Shown here: positions 32,244 through 39,420 of the stretch, piece after piece | How the letters are laid out: every line of letters starts with the position of its first letter | Numbering within the stretch: the stretch's first letter is position 1 | NCBI GenBank assembly: GCA_016342325.1 | Contig: JAEINR010000057.1 | Location: forward strand, 1 to 41,799 | Direction of reading: 5' to 3' | Source: Desulfobacterium sp. | GTDB taxonomy: Bacteria > Desulfobacterota > Desulfobacteria > Desulfobacterales > Desulfobacteraceae | DNA length: 41,799 nt | Program-made: the position numbers and the translations under genes | The notes under the pieces: generated by a model | Told to the model about the DNA's origin: nothing | The model's database searches: none | What the model saw: only the letters and a program-made list of their open reading frames with translations

Positions 32244-32792
32244 ATGAGCACTCTGGGTCTTGTAGAAACAAAAAGCATTGCCGCAGGCGTCCTGGTGGCG
32301 GATCTCATGATGAAGCGGGCATCCGTGGAACTTGTCAAGGCAACCACCATCTGCTCCGGACGGTATCTGATCCAGATTTCAGGAGAGCGGGAAGAGGTAA
32401 AGACCTCGGTGGAGGCGGCAAGGGAAGCCGGTGTCATCCTGGTCGCCACCTTTGTGCTCTCTAACATAAGCCCGGAAGTGCTGACGGCTCTGAAACGATC
32501 TCCCCTGGTGGGCAGAAACAATGCGCTTTCGGTTGTGGAGTGCAAAACAGCCTCGGCCGGCATTGCCGCAGCCGATGCAGCCGTAAAGGAATCCGGGGCC
32601 ACGTTGGCAAAACTGGTCACGGGCCAGGGAATCATGGGAAAATCCTACTTTGTCCTGGCAGGTGAGCTTACCTCGGTCCAGGCCGGCACCCGGGCCGCAG
32701 AGCACAACCTTGAAAAAAACCTCATCAACACCGTTGTAATCCCCTCCCCCGACTTTTCGGTAATGAACGCTCTTATAAAGGTTGAAAGGTAA
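32244..32792 (+). CDS. PduT-like tandem-BMC shell protein (copy 1), possible [4Fe-4S] pore
   Basis: A 182-residue BMC-T protein starting right at the eutN stop. The first BMC domain (STLGLVETKSIAAGVLVADLMMKRASVELV) carries Cys37 in TTICSGRYLIQISG, aligned with the Cys that holds an Fe-S cluster in the pore of PduT trimers. The second domain is ALSVVECKTASAGIAAADAAVKES, ending VVIPSPDFSVMNAL. A second PduT-like gene occurs at 36491. Fe-S binding is inferred from the Cys and its setting. Confidence 0.9.
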   Translation: MSTLGLVETKSIAAGVLVADLMMKRASVELVKATTICSGRYLIQISGEREEVKTSVEAAREAGVILVATFVLSNISPEVLTALKRSPLVGRNNALSVVECKTASAGIAAADAAVKESGATLAKLVTGQGIMGKSYFVLAGELTSVQAGTRAAEHNLEKNLINTVVIPSPDFSVMNALIKVER

Positions 32793-32796
32793 AACT

Positions 32797-33114
32797 ATGG
32801 GTAAAACACTGATTAGATGCAACTGTATCGAACAGCACATCTGCCAGGAAAACAATACCATCTATATGAACAACGCCATGATCCTGACCTCTGAAGCCAA
32901 GGATTATCTCAGGAACAAGGGAATCGCCATCGTTTACGGGGAGAAACCGGCGGCACCGGCAGTACCGGCAACTGCCCCGGCTCCGAACCAGGAGGAGATG
33001 GAATTAATCATGGAAAAGGTGATCACCATCCTCAGGGACGAGCACCAGATAACAGACACAAAAACACTGAAAGCTCTCGGTTTAAAAATTTTAACCAGAC
33101 TAAATTCAAACTAA
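32797..33114 (+). CDS. Small microcompartment-associated protein with CNC motif and helical tail
   Basis: A 105-residue protein of no family I can name. The ATG at 32797 follows GAAAGG by 7 bases. Residues 1-20 contain three Cys (IRCNCIEQHICQE). Residues about 30-48 have the MILTSEAKDYLRNKGIAIVYG stretch that resembles the ITPSA motif of EutT and EutQ N-termini. A Pro/Ala-rich linker follows, and the last 40 residues form an amphipathic helix (EEMELIMEKVITILRDEH) resembling an encapsulation peptide. It lies between a PduT-like and a EutM gene, so it is probably a cargo or adaptor protein. Function unknown. Confidence 0.75.
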   Translation: MGKTLIRCNCIEQHICQENNTIYMNNAMILTSEAKDYLRNKGIAIVYGEKPAAPAVPATAPAPNQEEMELIMEKVITILRDEHQITDTKTLKALGLKILTRLNSN

Positions 33115-33132
33115 AACAAGGAGTAAGGTATT

Positions 33133-33411
33133 ATGAATGCATTGGGAATGATCGAAACAAAGGGACTTGTCGGAGCCATTGAAGCTGCAGATGCCATGGT
33201 AAAAGCCGCAAATGTAAAGCTCATCGGTCGTGAGCAGGTAGGAAGCGGTCTTGTAACGGTAATGGTTCGTGGAGATGTCGGCGCTGTCAAGGCTGCAACC
33301 GATGCAGGCGCTGCTGCTGCCGATCGTGTGGGCGAGCTTGTCAGCATCCACGTCATCCCAAGACCCCACAGCGACGTCGAAGCCATCCTCCCCTCCTGCA
33401 CAGCAGAGTAG
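33133..33411 (+). CDS. eutM: Hexameric BMC shell protein EutM/PduA-type (copy 2)
   Basis: A 92-residue major shell protein, nearly identical in protein to copy 1 at 28754 over [29 protein letters not shown] and [25 protein letters not shown]. The ends differ (MNALG at the N-terminus, PSCTAE at the C-terminus). AAGGAG precedes the ATG by 9 bases. Many synonymous codon differences between the copies show the duplication is not recent or that it arrived separately. Confidence 0.97.
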   Translation: MNALGMIETKGLVGAIEAADAMVKAANVKLIGREQVGSGLVTVMVRGDVGAVKAATDAGAAAADRVGELVSIHVIPRPHSDVEAILPSCTAE

Positions 33412-33438
33412 CGGCGGCTGCCTTAAAGAGCGACAGAC

Positions 33439-33472
33439 GGGGTCAGGGTTTTCTTAAGAAAAGCCTGACCCC
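33439..33472. repeat. GGGGTCAGG hairpin between eutM copy 2 and the eutQ-like gene
   Basis: GGGGTCAGG (33439-33447) pairs with CCTGACCCC (33464-33472); one G/G mismatch then TTTTCTT/AAGAAAA extends the stem to the centre, leaving no loop beyond the TTAA tip. It lies inside the operon and is followed by ATGGATTGTCATT, not by a T-tract. Confidence 0.7.
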
Positions 33473-33526
33473 ATGGATTGTCATTGACACACGTAAACGG
33501 TTTGTTGTAAAAAGCGAGGTTTAAAA

Positions 33527-33979
33527 ATGGAAATTGATGAAAAAATACTCGAGAATCTCATCCGCAAGGTTATTTCAGAACAGCTGGGAAACTTCCGGCC
33601 AGACGAAACCAAAACCATTGACAAGAAAAGCGGTGTGATCACCATTAAGGCACCTGCCGTAACAACCGAACGGTTTGATACGGGCAAAGCCGGAGACCAG
33701 GTTTTTATCAAGGATGCAGTCACCCTTGAAGAGAGCCCGCGAATGATGTTTGGCATCATGGAGATGAAAGAGAGCTCAGCCTTTGACTGGACCCTTGGGT
33801 ATGACGAGGTGGACTACATCATCGAAGGCACCCTGGAGATCACGGTTGACGGTGTTAAAAGCACTGCCGGCCCAGGTGAAATCATCTTTATCCCCATGAA
33901 CACCTCCGTAACCTTCAGCACCCCGGATTCAACACGGTTCATGTACGTGACCTATCCGGCAAACTGGAGTGAGCAATAG
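33527..33979 (+). CDS. eutQ: EutQ-like cupin protein
   Basis: A 150-residue protein with a C-terminal cupin (TLGYDEVDYIIEGTLEITVDGVKSTAGPGEIIFIPMNTSVTFSTPDSTRFMYVTYPANW). Residues 1-20 form an encapsulation-type helix (MEIDEKILENLIRKVISEQL). It is shorter than enterobacterial EutQ because the N-terminal ITPEA domain is absent; that motif appears instead in separate proteins of this operon. EutQ of Salmonella has been reported to have acetate-kinase activity; that cannot be assumed here. Confidence 0.9.
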   Translation: MEIDEKILENLIRKVISEQLGNFRPDETKTIDKKSGVITIKAPAVTTERFDTGKAGDQVFIKDAVTLEESPRMMFGIMEMKESSAFDWTLGYDEVDYIIEGTLEITVDGVKSTAGPGEIIFIPMNTSVTFSTPDSTRFMYVTYPANWSEQ

Positions 33980-34011
33980 ATTTAATATAAAAAGACTCAA
34001 AGGAAGTACCA

Positions 34012-35118
34012 TTGACACAGTTTAACGGAAAAACGAAAATTTGTTACGATGAAAACGCCATGGAGGTCCTTGAGACCCTGCCGGCAAAGCATGCCCTCTT
34101 GGTCACCGATCCCTTCATGGTCAAGACCGGCTTTTCAAAAAGAATCGTCAGCCACCTTGAACGGGCAAACATCGCCTATACCATATTTGGCAACGTGGAA
34201 CCGGATCCGTCGTTAAACACCGTTAAACAGGGCATCCTGGCAATGGATGACGCCACGGACCTGATCATCACCCTGGGCGGCGGCTCTGCCATTGATACGG
34301 CAAAAGCCATCCTCTATTTCACCCACAAGGCCGCCCCTGGAGCCAAAAAGCCGATCCTGGTGGCCATTCCCACCACCGCCGGTACAGGCTCCGAGGTGAC
34401 AGCGTTCTCGGTTGTGTCAGATACGGAAAAAGGGATCAAGCTTCCCCTGGTGGACGAGCTCATGATTCCGGACATTGCGATTCTCGATGCCCGGTTCACA
34501 AGGACGGTACCGGCCTCGGTAACGGCGGCAACGGGCATGGACGTTCTTACCCACGCCATTGAAGCCTACACCGCCCGTAAGGCCAATGCGTTTACCGACC
34601 TTTACGCAGAACAGGCCATCAAATACGTGTTCAAGTACCTGGCCCGGTCCTACAGCTGCGGCGATGACATGGTCGCAAGGGAGAAGATGCTGCTTGCATC
34701 CTGCATGGCCGGCATGGCGTTCAACAACGCAGGCCTGGGCATCGGCCACAGCATCGCCCACGCCCTGGGCGGAGCCTTCCACATCCCCCATGGAAAGGCA
34801 AACGCCCTGGTGCTTCCCCATGCGATCCGGTTCAACACCTTTGACGCAGGTGACAAATACCGCTCCATTGCCGCCCTTCTGGGACTTCCCTCCGCCACCA
34901 TTGACGAGGGCGTCTCAAGCCTGATCCACGGCATTGACTGGCTCAACAAGCAGATGGAGATTCCCACCCGGGTCAAGGACCTTGGCGTAGACCCGGCCGA
35001 ATTTTCGGCAGCCGTTCCCACCATGGCAGCCCATGCCCTGGAAGACCCCTGCACCGAAGGCACCCCAAGGCAACCCAGCATCAGCGATCTGAAGACCATT
35101 CTGGAGCAGCTCTACTAA
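34012..35118 (+). CDS. pduQ: Iron-type alcohol dehydrogenase, PduQ/EutG-like
   Basis: Reduces acetaldehyde to ethanol and regenerates NAD+ inside the compartment. It is 368 residues. The likely start is TTG at 34012 with AGGAAG 5 bases before it. The NAD site is LGGGSAIDTAKAIL, and the iron ligands lie in GMDVLTHAIEAY, GLGIGHSIAHALGGAFHIPHGKANALVLPH. By eye it is closer to PduQ than to EutG in length and in the FTDLYAEQAIKYVF region. It is followed by pduS and pduT, the same order as in pdu operons. Confidence 0.95.
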   Translation: MTQFNGKTKICYDENAMEVLETLPAKHALLVTDPFMVKTGFSKRIVSHLERANIAYTIFGNVEPDPSLNTVKQGILAMDDATDLIITLGGGSAIDTAKAILYFTHKAAPGAKKPILVAIPTTAGTGSEVTAFSVVSDTEKGIKLPLVDELMIPDIAILDARFTRTVPASVTAATGMDVLTHAIEAYTARKANAFTDLYAEQAIKYVFKYLARSYSCGDDMVAREKMLLASCMAGMAFNNAGLGIGHSIAHALGGAFHIPHGKANALVLPHAIRFNTFDAGDKYRSIAALLGLPSATIDEGVSSLIHGIDWLNKQMEIPTRVKDLGVDPAEFSAAVPTMAAHALEDPCTEGTPRQPSISDLKTILEQLY

Positions 35119-35146
35119 GAACGGATTCACAGGATAAGAGATTGGA

Positions 35147-36478
35147 ATGAAAGAAACCATCATAGAAAAAGTAAAACAGGCAGGGATTGTCGGAGCCGGC
35201 GGCGCTGGTTTCCCAACCCATGTCAAGGTAAATGCCACGGTCGATACCGTGCTCGTAAACGGTGCCTCCTGTGAACCCCTCCTCATGAGCGACCCCTATC
35301 TCCTGGAGCAGGAGATCGACACGGTGATCAAAGGGCTAAAAACGGTCCTGGACGCCACCGGCGCCACCGAAGGCATCATCTGCCTCAAGGGAAAACACGC
35401 CAAAGCCATGGCATCCGTGGCCCGTGCCGTTGAAGCTGAAACCGATCCCCGGATCAAAATGTTCGAGCTTCAGGACTTCTACCCTGCCGGGGACGAGCAT
35501 GTGCTGGTCAACGAGGTGATGGGACGCACGGTCCCGGAAGCCGGACTGCCCCTGAACGTGGGCGCCGTGGTCTCCAATGTGGAATCCCTCTACAACATCG
35601 CCCTTGCCATGGCGGACAAACCCGTCACCCACCGCTATCTCACCGTCACCGGTGAGATCCGCAACCCCATGGTGGTGAAGGTTCCTGTTGGCGCGCTGGT
35701 TTCAGAGGTGCTGGACTTTGCAGGCGGTTCCCTGATCGAAAACTTCAGGGTGGTGGACGGCGGCCCCATGATGGGCCGGGTGCTCGACACCACGGACCAG
35801 CCGGTCACCAAGACCACAAGCGGCCTTATCGTGCTCCCCGAGACCCACAACGTGGTTGCAGGCAAGATTTTGGATCCAAAAACAATCCGGCGGATCACCA
35901 CCACGGTCTGCTGCCAGTGCAGCCAGTGCACGGATCTTTGCCCCAGGAACCTTTTGGGACACGATCTCCACCCCCATAAGCTCATGCGCCTCTATGCCAC
36001 GGACATGGTTCCGGCAGACGCGCGCAAAGAAGCACTGCTCTGCTCCGAATGCGGCATCTGCGAGAAGTTCGCCTGCCCCATGGGCATCAGCCCCAGGGAG
36101 GTGAACGCCCAGATCAAACGGGAACTTGCAGCCGAGGGAATCAGATGGCAGGCATCGGGCAAGATCCCGGAAAACAATCCGTTCCTGACCACCCGCCACA
36201 TTCCCACAAAACGGTTGATGCAGCGCCTGGATGTTACCCAATACGACACCCATCCGACCTTCTGCCAGACAGAGTTCCTGCCAAGCCATGTGAAACTTCT
36301 GTTGGGCCAGCACATCGGCGCACCCGCAATGCCGGTTGTGGCCGTGGGTGATTGTGTGACCGCTGGAAACCTTGTGGCCGAAATCCCGGAAAACGCCCTG
36401 GGCGCCAGGATCCATGCCAGCATCACCGGCGTGGTCACAGGGGTCACCAAGGACGCTGTTACAATAAAACATCAGTAA
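35147..36478 (+). CDS. pduS: PduS-type Fe-S flavoprotein (RnfC-like cobalamin reductase)
   Basis: A 443-residue RnfC-fold protein that in pdu systems reduces cob(III)/cob(II)alamin and may pass electrons across the shell. It opens with IVGAGGAGFPTHVKVN (flavin/NADH-binding region). Two [4Fe-4S] motifs are complete: C255-x2-C258-x2-C261-x3-C265 (CQCSQCTDLC) and C299-x2-C302-x2-C305-x4-C310 (CSECGICEKFAC). The C-terminal barrel-sandwich region (LGQHIGAPAMPVVAVGDCV, HASITGVVTGV) follows. It lies between pduQ and a pduT-like gene, its usual neighbour and interaction partner. Confidence 0.95.
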   Translation: MKETIIEKVKQAGIVGAGGAGFPTHVKVNATVDTVLVNGASCEPLLMSDPYLLEQEIDTVIKGLKTVLDATGATEGIICLKGKHAKAMASVARAVEAETDPRIKMFELQDFYPAGDEHVLVNEVMGRTVPEAGLPLNVGAVVSNVESLYNIALAMADKPVTHRYLTVTGEIRNPMVVKVPVGALVSEVLDFAGGSLIENFRVVDGGPMMGRVLDTTDQPVTKTTSGLIVLPETHNVVAGKILDPKTIRRITTTVCCQCSQCTDLCPRNLLGHDLHPHKLMRLYATDMVPADARKEALLCSECGICEKFACPMGISPREVNAQIKRELAAEGIRWQASGKIPENNPFLTTRHIPTKRLMQRLDVTQYDTHPTFCQTEFLPSHVKLLLGQHIGAPAMPVVAVGDCVTAGNLVAEIPENALGARIHASITGVVTGVTKDAVTIKHQ

Positions 36479-36490
36479 TCGAGGTTGATA

Positions 36491-37042
36491 ATGAACTTAA
36501 GAACAATCGGCTCTGTGGAGCTTAACAGCATAGCCGTCGGCATCCATGTGGCCGACGAGATGGTCAAGTGCGCCAGTGTTGATCTCCTGATCGCCCGACC
36601 CACCTGTCCGGGACGATATCTCATCATCGTTTCCGGCGACACAGGCTCGGTCAAGACAGCCGTGGAAACAGGACGGGACATTGGTAAAGACATGGTCATC
36701 GACTGGTTCACCATTCCCAGCGTCCATCCGTCCGTCATCCCGGCCCTGAGCGGCACCTCCCTCATCCCTGAGATCACGGCCCTGGGTGTCATCGAGACCT
36801 TCACAACGGTTGCCTGCATCCTTGCCGCCGATGCCGCCGCCAAGTCAGGCGCTGTGGATATCATCGAGATCCGTTCGGCATCCGGCCTTGGAGGCAAAGC
36901 CTTTGTCACCATGACCGGCGACGTGGGATCGGTGGAAGCATCTGTTGCAGCCGGCATTGAAGGCGTGGGCGATTCAGGACCCGTGGCAAGCCACGTGGTA
37001 ATCCCCTCCCCCAGCCAGGAACTGAAACAGAAGCTGTTGTAG
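36491..37042 (+). CDS. pduT: PduT-like tandem-BMC shell protein (copy 2), probable [4Fe-4S] pore
   Basis: A 183-residue BMC-T shell protein. The ATG at 36491 follows GAGG by 6 bases, 12 bases after pduS. The first domain (IGSVELNSIAVGIHVADEMVKCASVDLLI) has Cys39 in RPTCPGRYLIIVSG, matching the cluster-binding Cys of PduT. The second domain is ALGVIETFTTVACILAADAAAKSGAV and the C-terminus HVVIPSPSQELKQKLL. The pairing with pduS suggests an electron route through the shell. It is the last intact gene of the BMC locus. Confidence 0.95.
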   Translation: MNLRTIGSVELNSIAVGIHVADEMVKCASVDLLIARPTCPGRYLIIVSGDTGSVKTAVETGRDIGKDMVIDWFTIPSVHPSVIPALSGTSLIPEITALGVIETFTTVACILAADAAAKSGAVDIIEIRSASGLGGKAFVTMTGDVGSVEASVAAGIEGVGDSGPVASHVVIPSPSQELKQKLL

Positions 37043-37060
37043 TCCCCCAAAAAGAACACC

Positions 37061-37088
37061 CATTGCCCGGCTTCCCGGCCGGGCAATG
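37061..37088 (+). terminator. Hairpin after pduT
   Basis: CATTGCCCGGC (37061-37071) and GCCGGGCAATG (37078-37088) form a perfect 11-base stem with a 6-base loop, 18 bases after pduT. There is no T-tract, so termination efficiency is uncertain. The right arm overlaps the pseudogene's PGNV codons. Confidence 0.5.
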
Positions 37089-37231
37089 TCCAGGAGATGA
37101 AAAACGTGTTTGAACGGATCTGCATCATGCACAACGACAAGGCGTTGAACCGCTCCCACCTGCCCCCGGAAATCGAGGATTCCTTCTCTGAGTCGGCCTC
37201 CTTTGTGGAGATTCCAGAGCCAACCAGTTAA
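37079..37231 (+). pseudogene. Fragment of an NtrC-family sigma-54 activator
   Basis: The frame reads PGNVQEMKNVFERICIMHND then KALNRSHLPPEI, which is the end of a sigma-54 AAA+ domain (compare WPGNVREL...LP at the equivalent place in the activator at 19479). The upstream catalytic part and the downstream Fis-type helix-turn-helix are missing; the frame stops at 37229-37231. It is therefore a remnant of a second activator, not derived from the intact copy, whose sequence here differs. Confidence 0.7.
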
Positions 37232-37687
37232 CGGATGCCACGAGAAAATCATTTGACAGAACCTTGCCCAAATTCCCCGTCTCAGTCCTGGTACTCCCCG
37301 GGTTTCTATGTTTCAAGATTTTCCACCATGTTCAGGAGCCTGTTCCGGCGTCAAAGGTATCTGTTTCACTCAGGACCTCGACCCTAATTTTCATCCTGCT
37401 ATAATTGATGTTTATTGTTTTCACCCAATGTTGTATATTTCCAACAATTCGATTATTAAATAATACAACAAAGTTTAATGTCCAACCTGGTGTATACGCA
37501 ATCATAGCTTCTTTATCGGTTCTGCTATGGCACAATCAAAAACATATGATCTTGATGTCTACGTGTGCCCTCCTTGGTATCAACCCCGCACCCCCAAGGT
37601 TAGCGCATATTATAGCTGTGTTGAAAATCACTTTTGTCTCGCGTCAATTACTTTGTCCGGTCGAGATAGCGTTTAAAAACTAAATCG

Positions 37688-37882
37688 TTAATCATTTCTG
37701 GTACCACAATATTTAAAACCTGCACTCTTTAAAATTTCTTCCAAAACAACTCCGACCTCTCCTTTTTCCTTTAATTGGTCAAGCATCCATTTTTGGATGC
37801 GAACATTCACACGAACGCGCTTGAGGTGTGGAGGTAACTTTGGTTTTGGCTTCCCTCTGTATCCACCACGTTTGCTTTGCAT
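37688..37882 (-). CDS. Small ribbon-helix-helix-like protein (orphan antitoxin-like)
   Basis: A 64-residue basic protein. The ATG at 37882 follows AAGGTGAT by 6 bases on the minus strand. After a basic N-terminus (KRGGYRGKPKPKLPPHLKR) come a beta strand and two helices (VRVNVRIQKWMLDQLKEKGEVGVVLEEILKSAGF), the pattern of Arc/MetJ-type DNA-binding antitoxins. No toxin gene is visible on either side, so it may be an orphan or a remnant. Its AT-rich setting suggests acquired DNA. Confidence 0.5.
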   Translation of the reverse strand: MQSKRGGYRGKPKPKLPPHLKRVRVNVRIQKWMLDQLKEKGEVGVVLEEILKSAGFKYCGTRND

Positions 37883-38459
37883 ATCATCACCTTCTATTTG
37901 TCTTTAAAAGCCAGAAACACCTGGTGGTCGGTCATCATAGACAAATGTGGCACGCTTTACAAAAAAAGCAGCTCATTTTAGGGTAAAATTTTGGGGCTCC
38001 TTTCCATTTCATGTGGGTAAGAGCATGAGCAATATTGATAGATCGTGCCAAATCCCAGCTCCCAGAGTCTGAGTAAGGGGTCGCCTCCCGTCGCCGTCGT
38101 TGGTTACAGAAAAGCATGAAATTCAGAGCTTAAAGGCTGCGAGCTGGCGAGCACCCCCGAAGGGCTTGGCCTTTATAACTGTGAGTTTTTCATGCTATGA
38201 TATCAAACCAAGGCGAAAACGACTTGGGACATTAAGCTGACTTACCCACATTAAACGGAAAAGAGCCAAGCTTTCTCTCAAATAGATAGGAATAGAGTAA
38301 GGAAAAACGGGGAAGTACAAAGCCGCATCGACTATTACTCAAATTTAGAGGTGTCCAGGATCGAAACAGCATCACTTCCGACAAAAGATCGTAGGTTAAT
38401 CAGAACTGATAAGATGCAGCGACGAATTGCGGCAGCAGCAAAAAGCAGGGCCCCAATTT
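37883..38459. other. Intergenic region without supported genes
   Basis: About 575 bases. Short frames are present but have no family features. AGCATGAAA (about 38114) and TTTCATGCT (about 38187) form inverse copies 65 bases apart around a GC-rich patch; the meaning is unclear. This could be the remains of a mobile element. Confidence 0.4.
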
Positions 38460-38717
38460 ATGCCTCATAAACAGCTTTTTGTCATAATCCAACCAAATAA
38501 TGACGCTGTAGGGAAAAACATTGATGACCTGCACGGCTTAAAAATCGGAGGAATTATTAAATTCTCATACGGAGAGGAATTTGATAAAGCAGAGGACTCA
38601 GGAAAGCTGAACGTTCAACGGGTGAGTACGGATGTGCAAAATATCAAAAAACTTTTAGCCGGACGATTTCATATTTATCCCCAGGAGATCAATGTGGGGT
38701 TCTATACTTATCAGTGA
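38460..38717 (+). pseudogene. C-terminal fragment of an extracellular solute-binding protein
   Basis: The 85 codons from the ATG at 38460 encode QLFVIIQPNNDAVGKNIDDLHGLKIGGI, then YGEEFDKAEDSG and LAGRFHIYPQEINVG, the pattern of the second lobe of bacterial type-3 (amino-acid-type) binding proteins. There is no signal peptide and no first lobe, and the C-terminus is short, so it is a truncated gene. No transporter permease is nearby. Confidence 0.6.
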
Positions 38718-38781
38718 CTTCAGTTTGAAGTAAATGAAGTCATCGTTTCACCATATCCCAAAGTGTTAAAAATAATAAAAA

Positions 38782-38810
38782 TTGACATGACAAGCGTAAA
38801 CGTTTTATTA
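38782..38810 (+). promoter_or_regulatory. Possible promoter of the marR gene
   Basis: In the stretch before the marR gene, TTGACA (starting about 38783) is followed 17 bases later by TTATTA. The start of the box, TTGACATGACAA, partly resembles the palindromes upstream of the cytochrome operon, so autoregulation is possible. Confidence 0.4.
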
Positions 38811-38843
38811 GTTGATAGGATCAGCCAATAAAGATGAGGAAGC

Positions 38844-39272
38844 ATGGCTGAAAATATTGAACTGTTTTTAAAATATATCGATGAAATCGTCTGGCACTTT
38901 GGAATTCACACCCAGGACAGCAGCTGTTGCCGTGGGATGTCCTATGCCGATATCAGGGCATTGACAGAGATTTCCCAGGAAAACGACTGTTCCATGCAGA
39001 ATATTGCACAAAAACTGGGAATTACAAAAAGCGGCGCCACGCGGGTAGTGGACAGACTGCAGAAAAAGGCCCTTACAGAGAGACGGAAAAGTGAAACAGA
39101 TGGCCGTGTCTGCTGTGTGAAGGCCACGCCAAAAGGCCGGGAGGCCCTTAAGGAAATCAACGATAATGCCTATTCCAGAATGAATGATGTGGTTGAAAGG
39201 ATCGATGAGCCCATGAAGCAGATCATTCTGACCGCGTTAAGCAGCTTTCTCAGTGCTGCGAAGAAGTCATAG
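38844..39272 (+). CDS. MarR-family transcriptional regulator
   Basis: A 142-residue winged helix-turn-helix dimer-forming regulator. GAGG precedes the ATG. The DNA-binding part is CSMQNIAQKLGITKSGATRVVDRLQKKALTERRKSETDGRVCCVKATPKG. Near the N-terminus a vicinal Cys pair (Cys28-Cys29, DSSCCRGMSYADIRAL) could sense a metal or thiol state. It is followed by a strong hairpin and then the cytochrome operon, whose promoter carries two TTGAnnTCGTCAA palindromes, so that operon is the likely target. The effector is unknown. Confidence 0.92.
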   Translation: MAENIELFLKYIDEIVWHFGIHTQDSSCCRGMSYADIRALTEISQENDCSMQNIAQKLGITKSGATRVVDRLQKKALTERRKSETDGRVCCVKATPKGREALKEINDNAYSRMNDVVERIDEPMKQIILTALSSFLSAAKKS

Positions 39273-39285
39273 CACCGGAATTTTC

Positions 39286-39322
39286 TGTCCCGGAGAACAT
39301 GTTTACAAGGCTCTCCGGGACA
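39286..39322 (+). terminator. Hairpin after the marR gene
   Basis: TGTCCCGGAGA (39286-39296) and TCTCCGGGACA (39312-39322) form a perfect 11-base stem with a 15-base loop, 14 bases past the marR stop. No strong T-tract follows. Confidence 0.55.
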
Positions 39323-39362
39323 AAGATCAGTAAAAAGCATAATTTTAACCCACCTCAAATAG

Positions 39363-39404
39363 TTGAGGTCGTCAATAATACGAAAAGCAAATTGACATCG
39401 TCAA
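39363..39404. promoter_or_regulatory. Twin palindromes, candidate MarR operators
   Basis: TTGAGGTCGTCAA (39363-39375) and TTGACATCGTCAA (39392-39404) share the inverted TTGAC/GTCAA arms. The second overlaps the -35 box, so binding would block RNA polymerase. The neighbouring marR gene is the obvious candidate regulator. Confidence 0.55.
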
Positions 39405-39420
39405 CCCTTTTGTCTATATT
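39392..39420 (+). promoter_or_regulatory. Sigma-70-type promoter of the cytochrome operon
   Basis: TTGACA (39392-39397) and TATATT (39415-39420) are separated by exactly 17 bases, a near-consensus promoter. It is about 340 bases upstream of the first gene. The -35 box is part of the palindrome TTGACATCGTCAA. Confidence 0.72.

Larger units (their letters stand above)
37043..37687. other. Decayed region after the BMC locus
   Basis: About 645 bases. A perfect hairpin lies at 37061-37088 and an NtrC-family fragment at 37079-37231. The rest (37232-37687) is AT-rich and I see no supported gene; short frames there lack ribosome-binding sites and family features. Confidence 0.55.

Noticed and set aside
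37405-37683. 92-codon frame after the BMC locus
   Set aside because: AT-rich, no ribosome-binding site and no recognisable features; likely chance.
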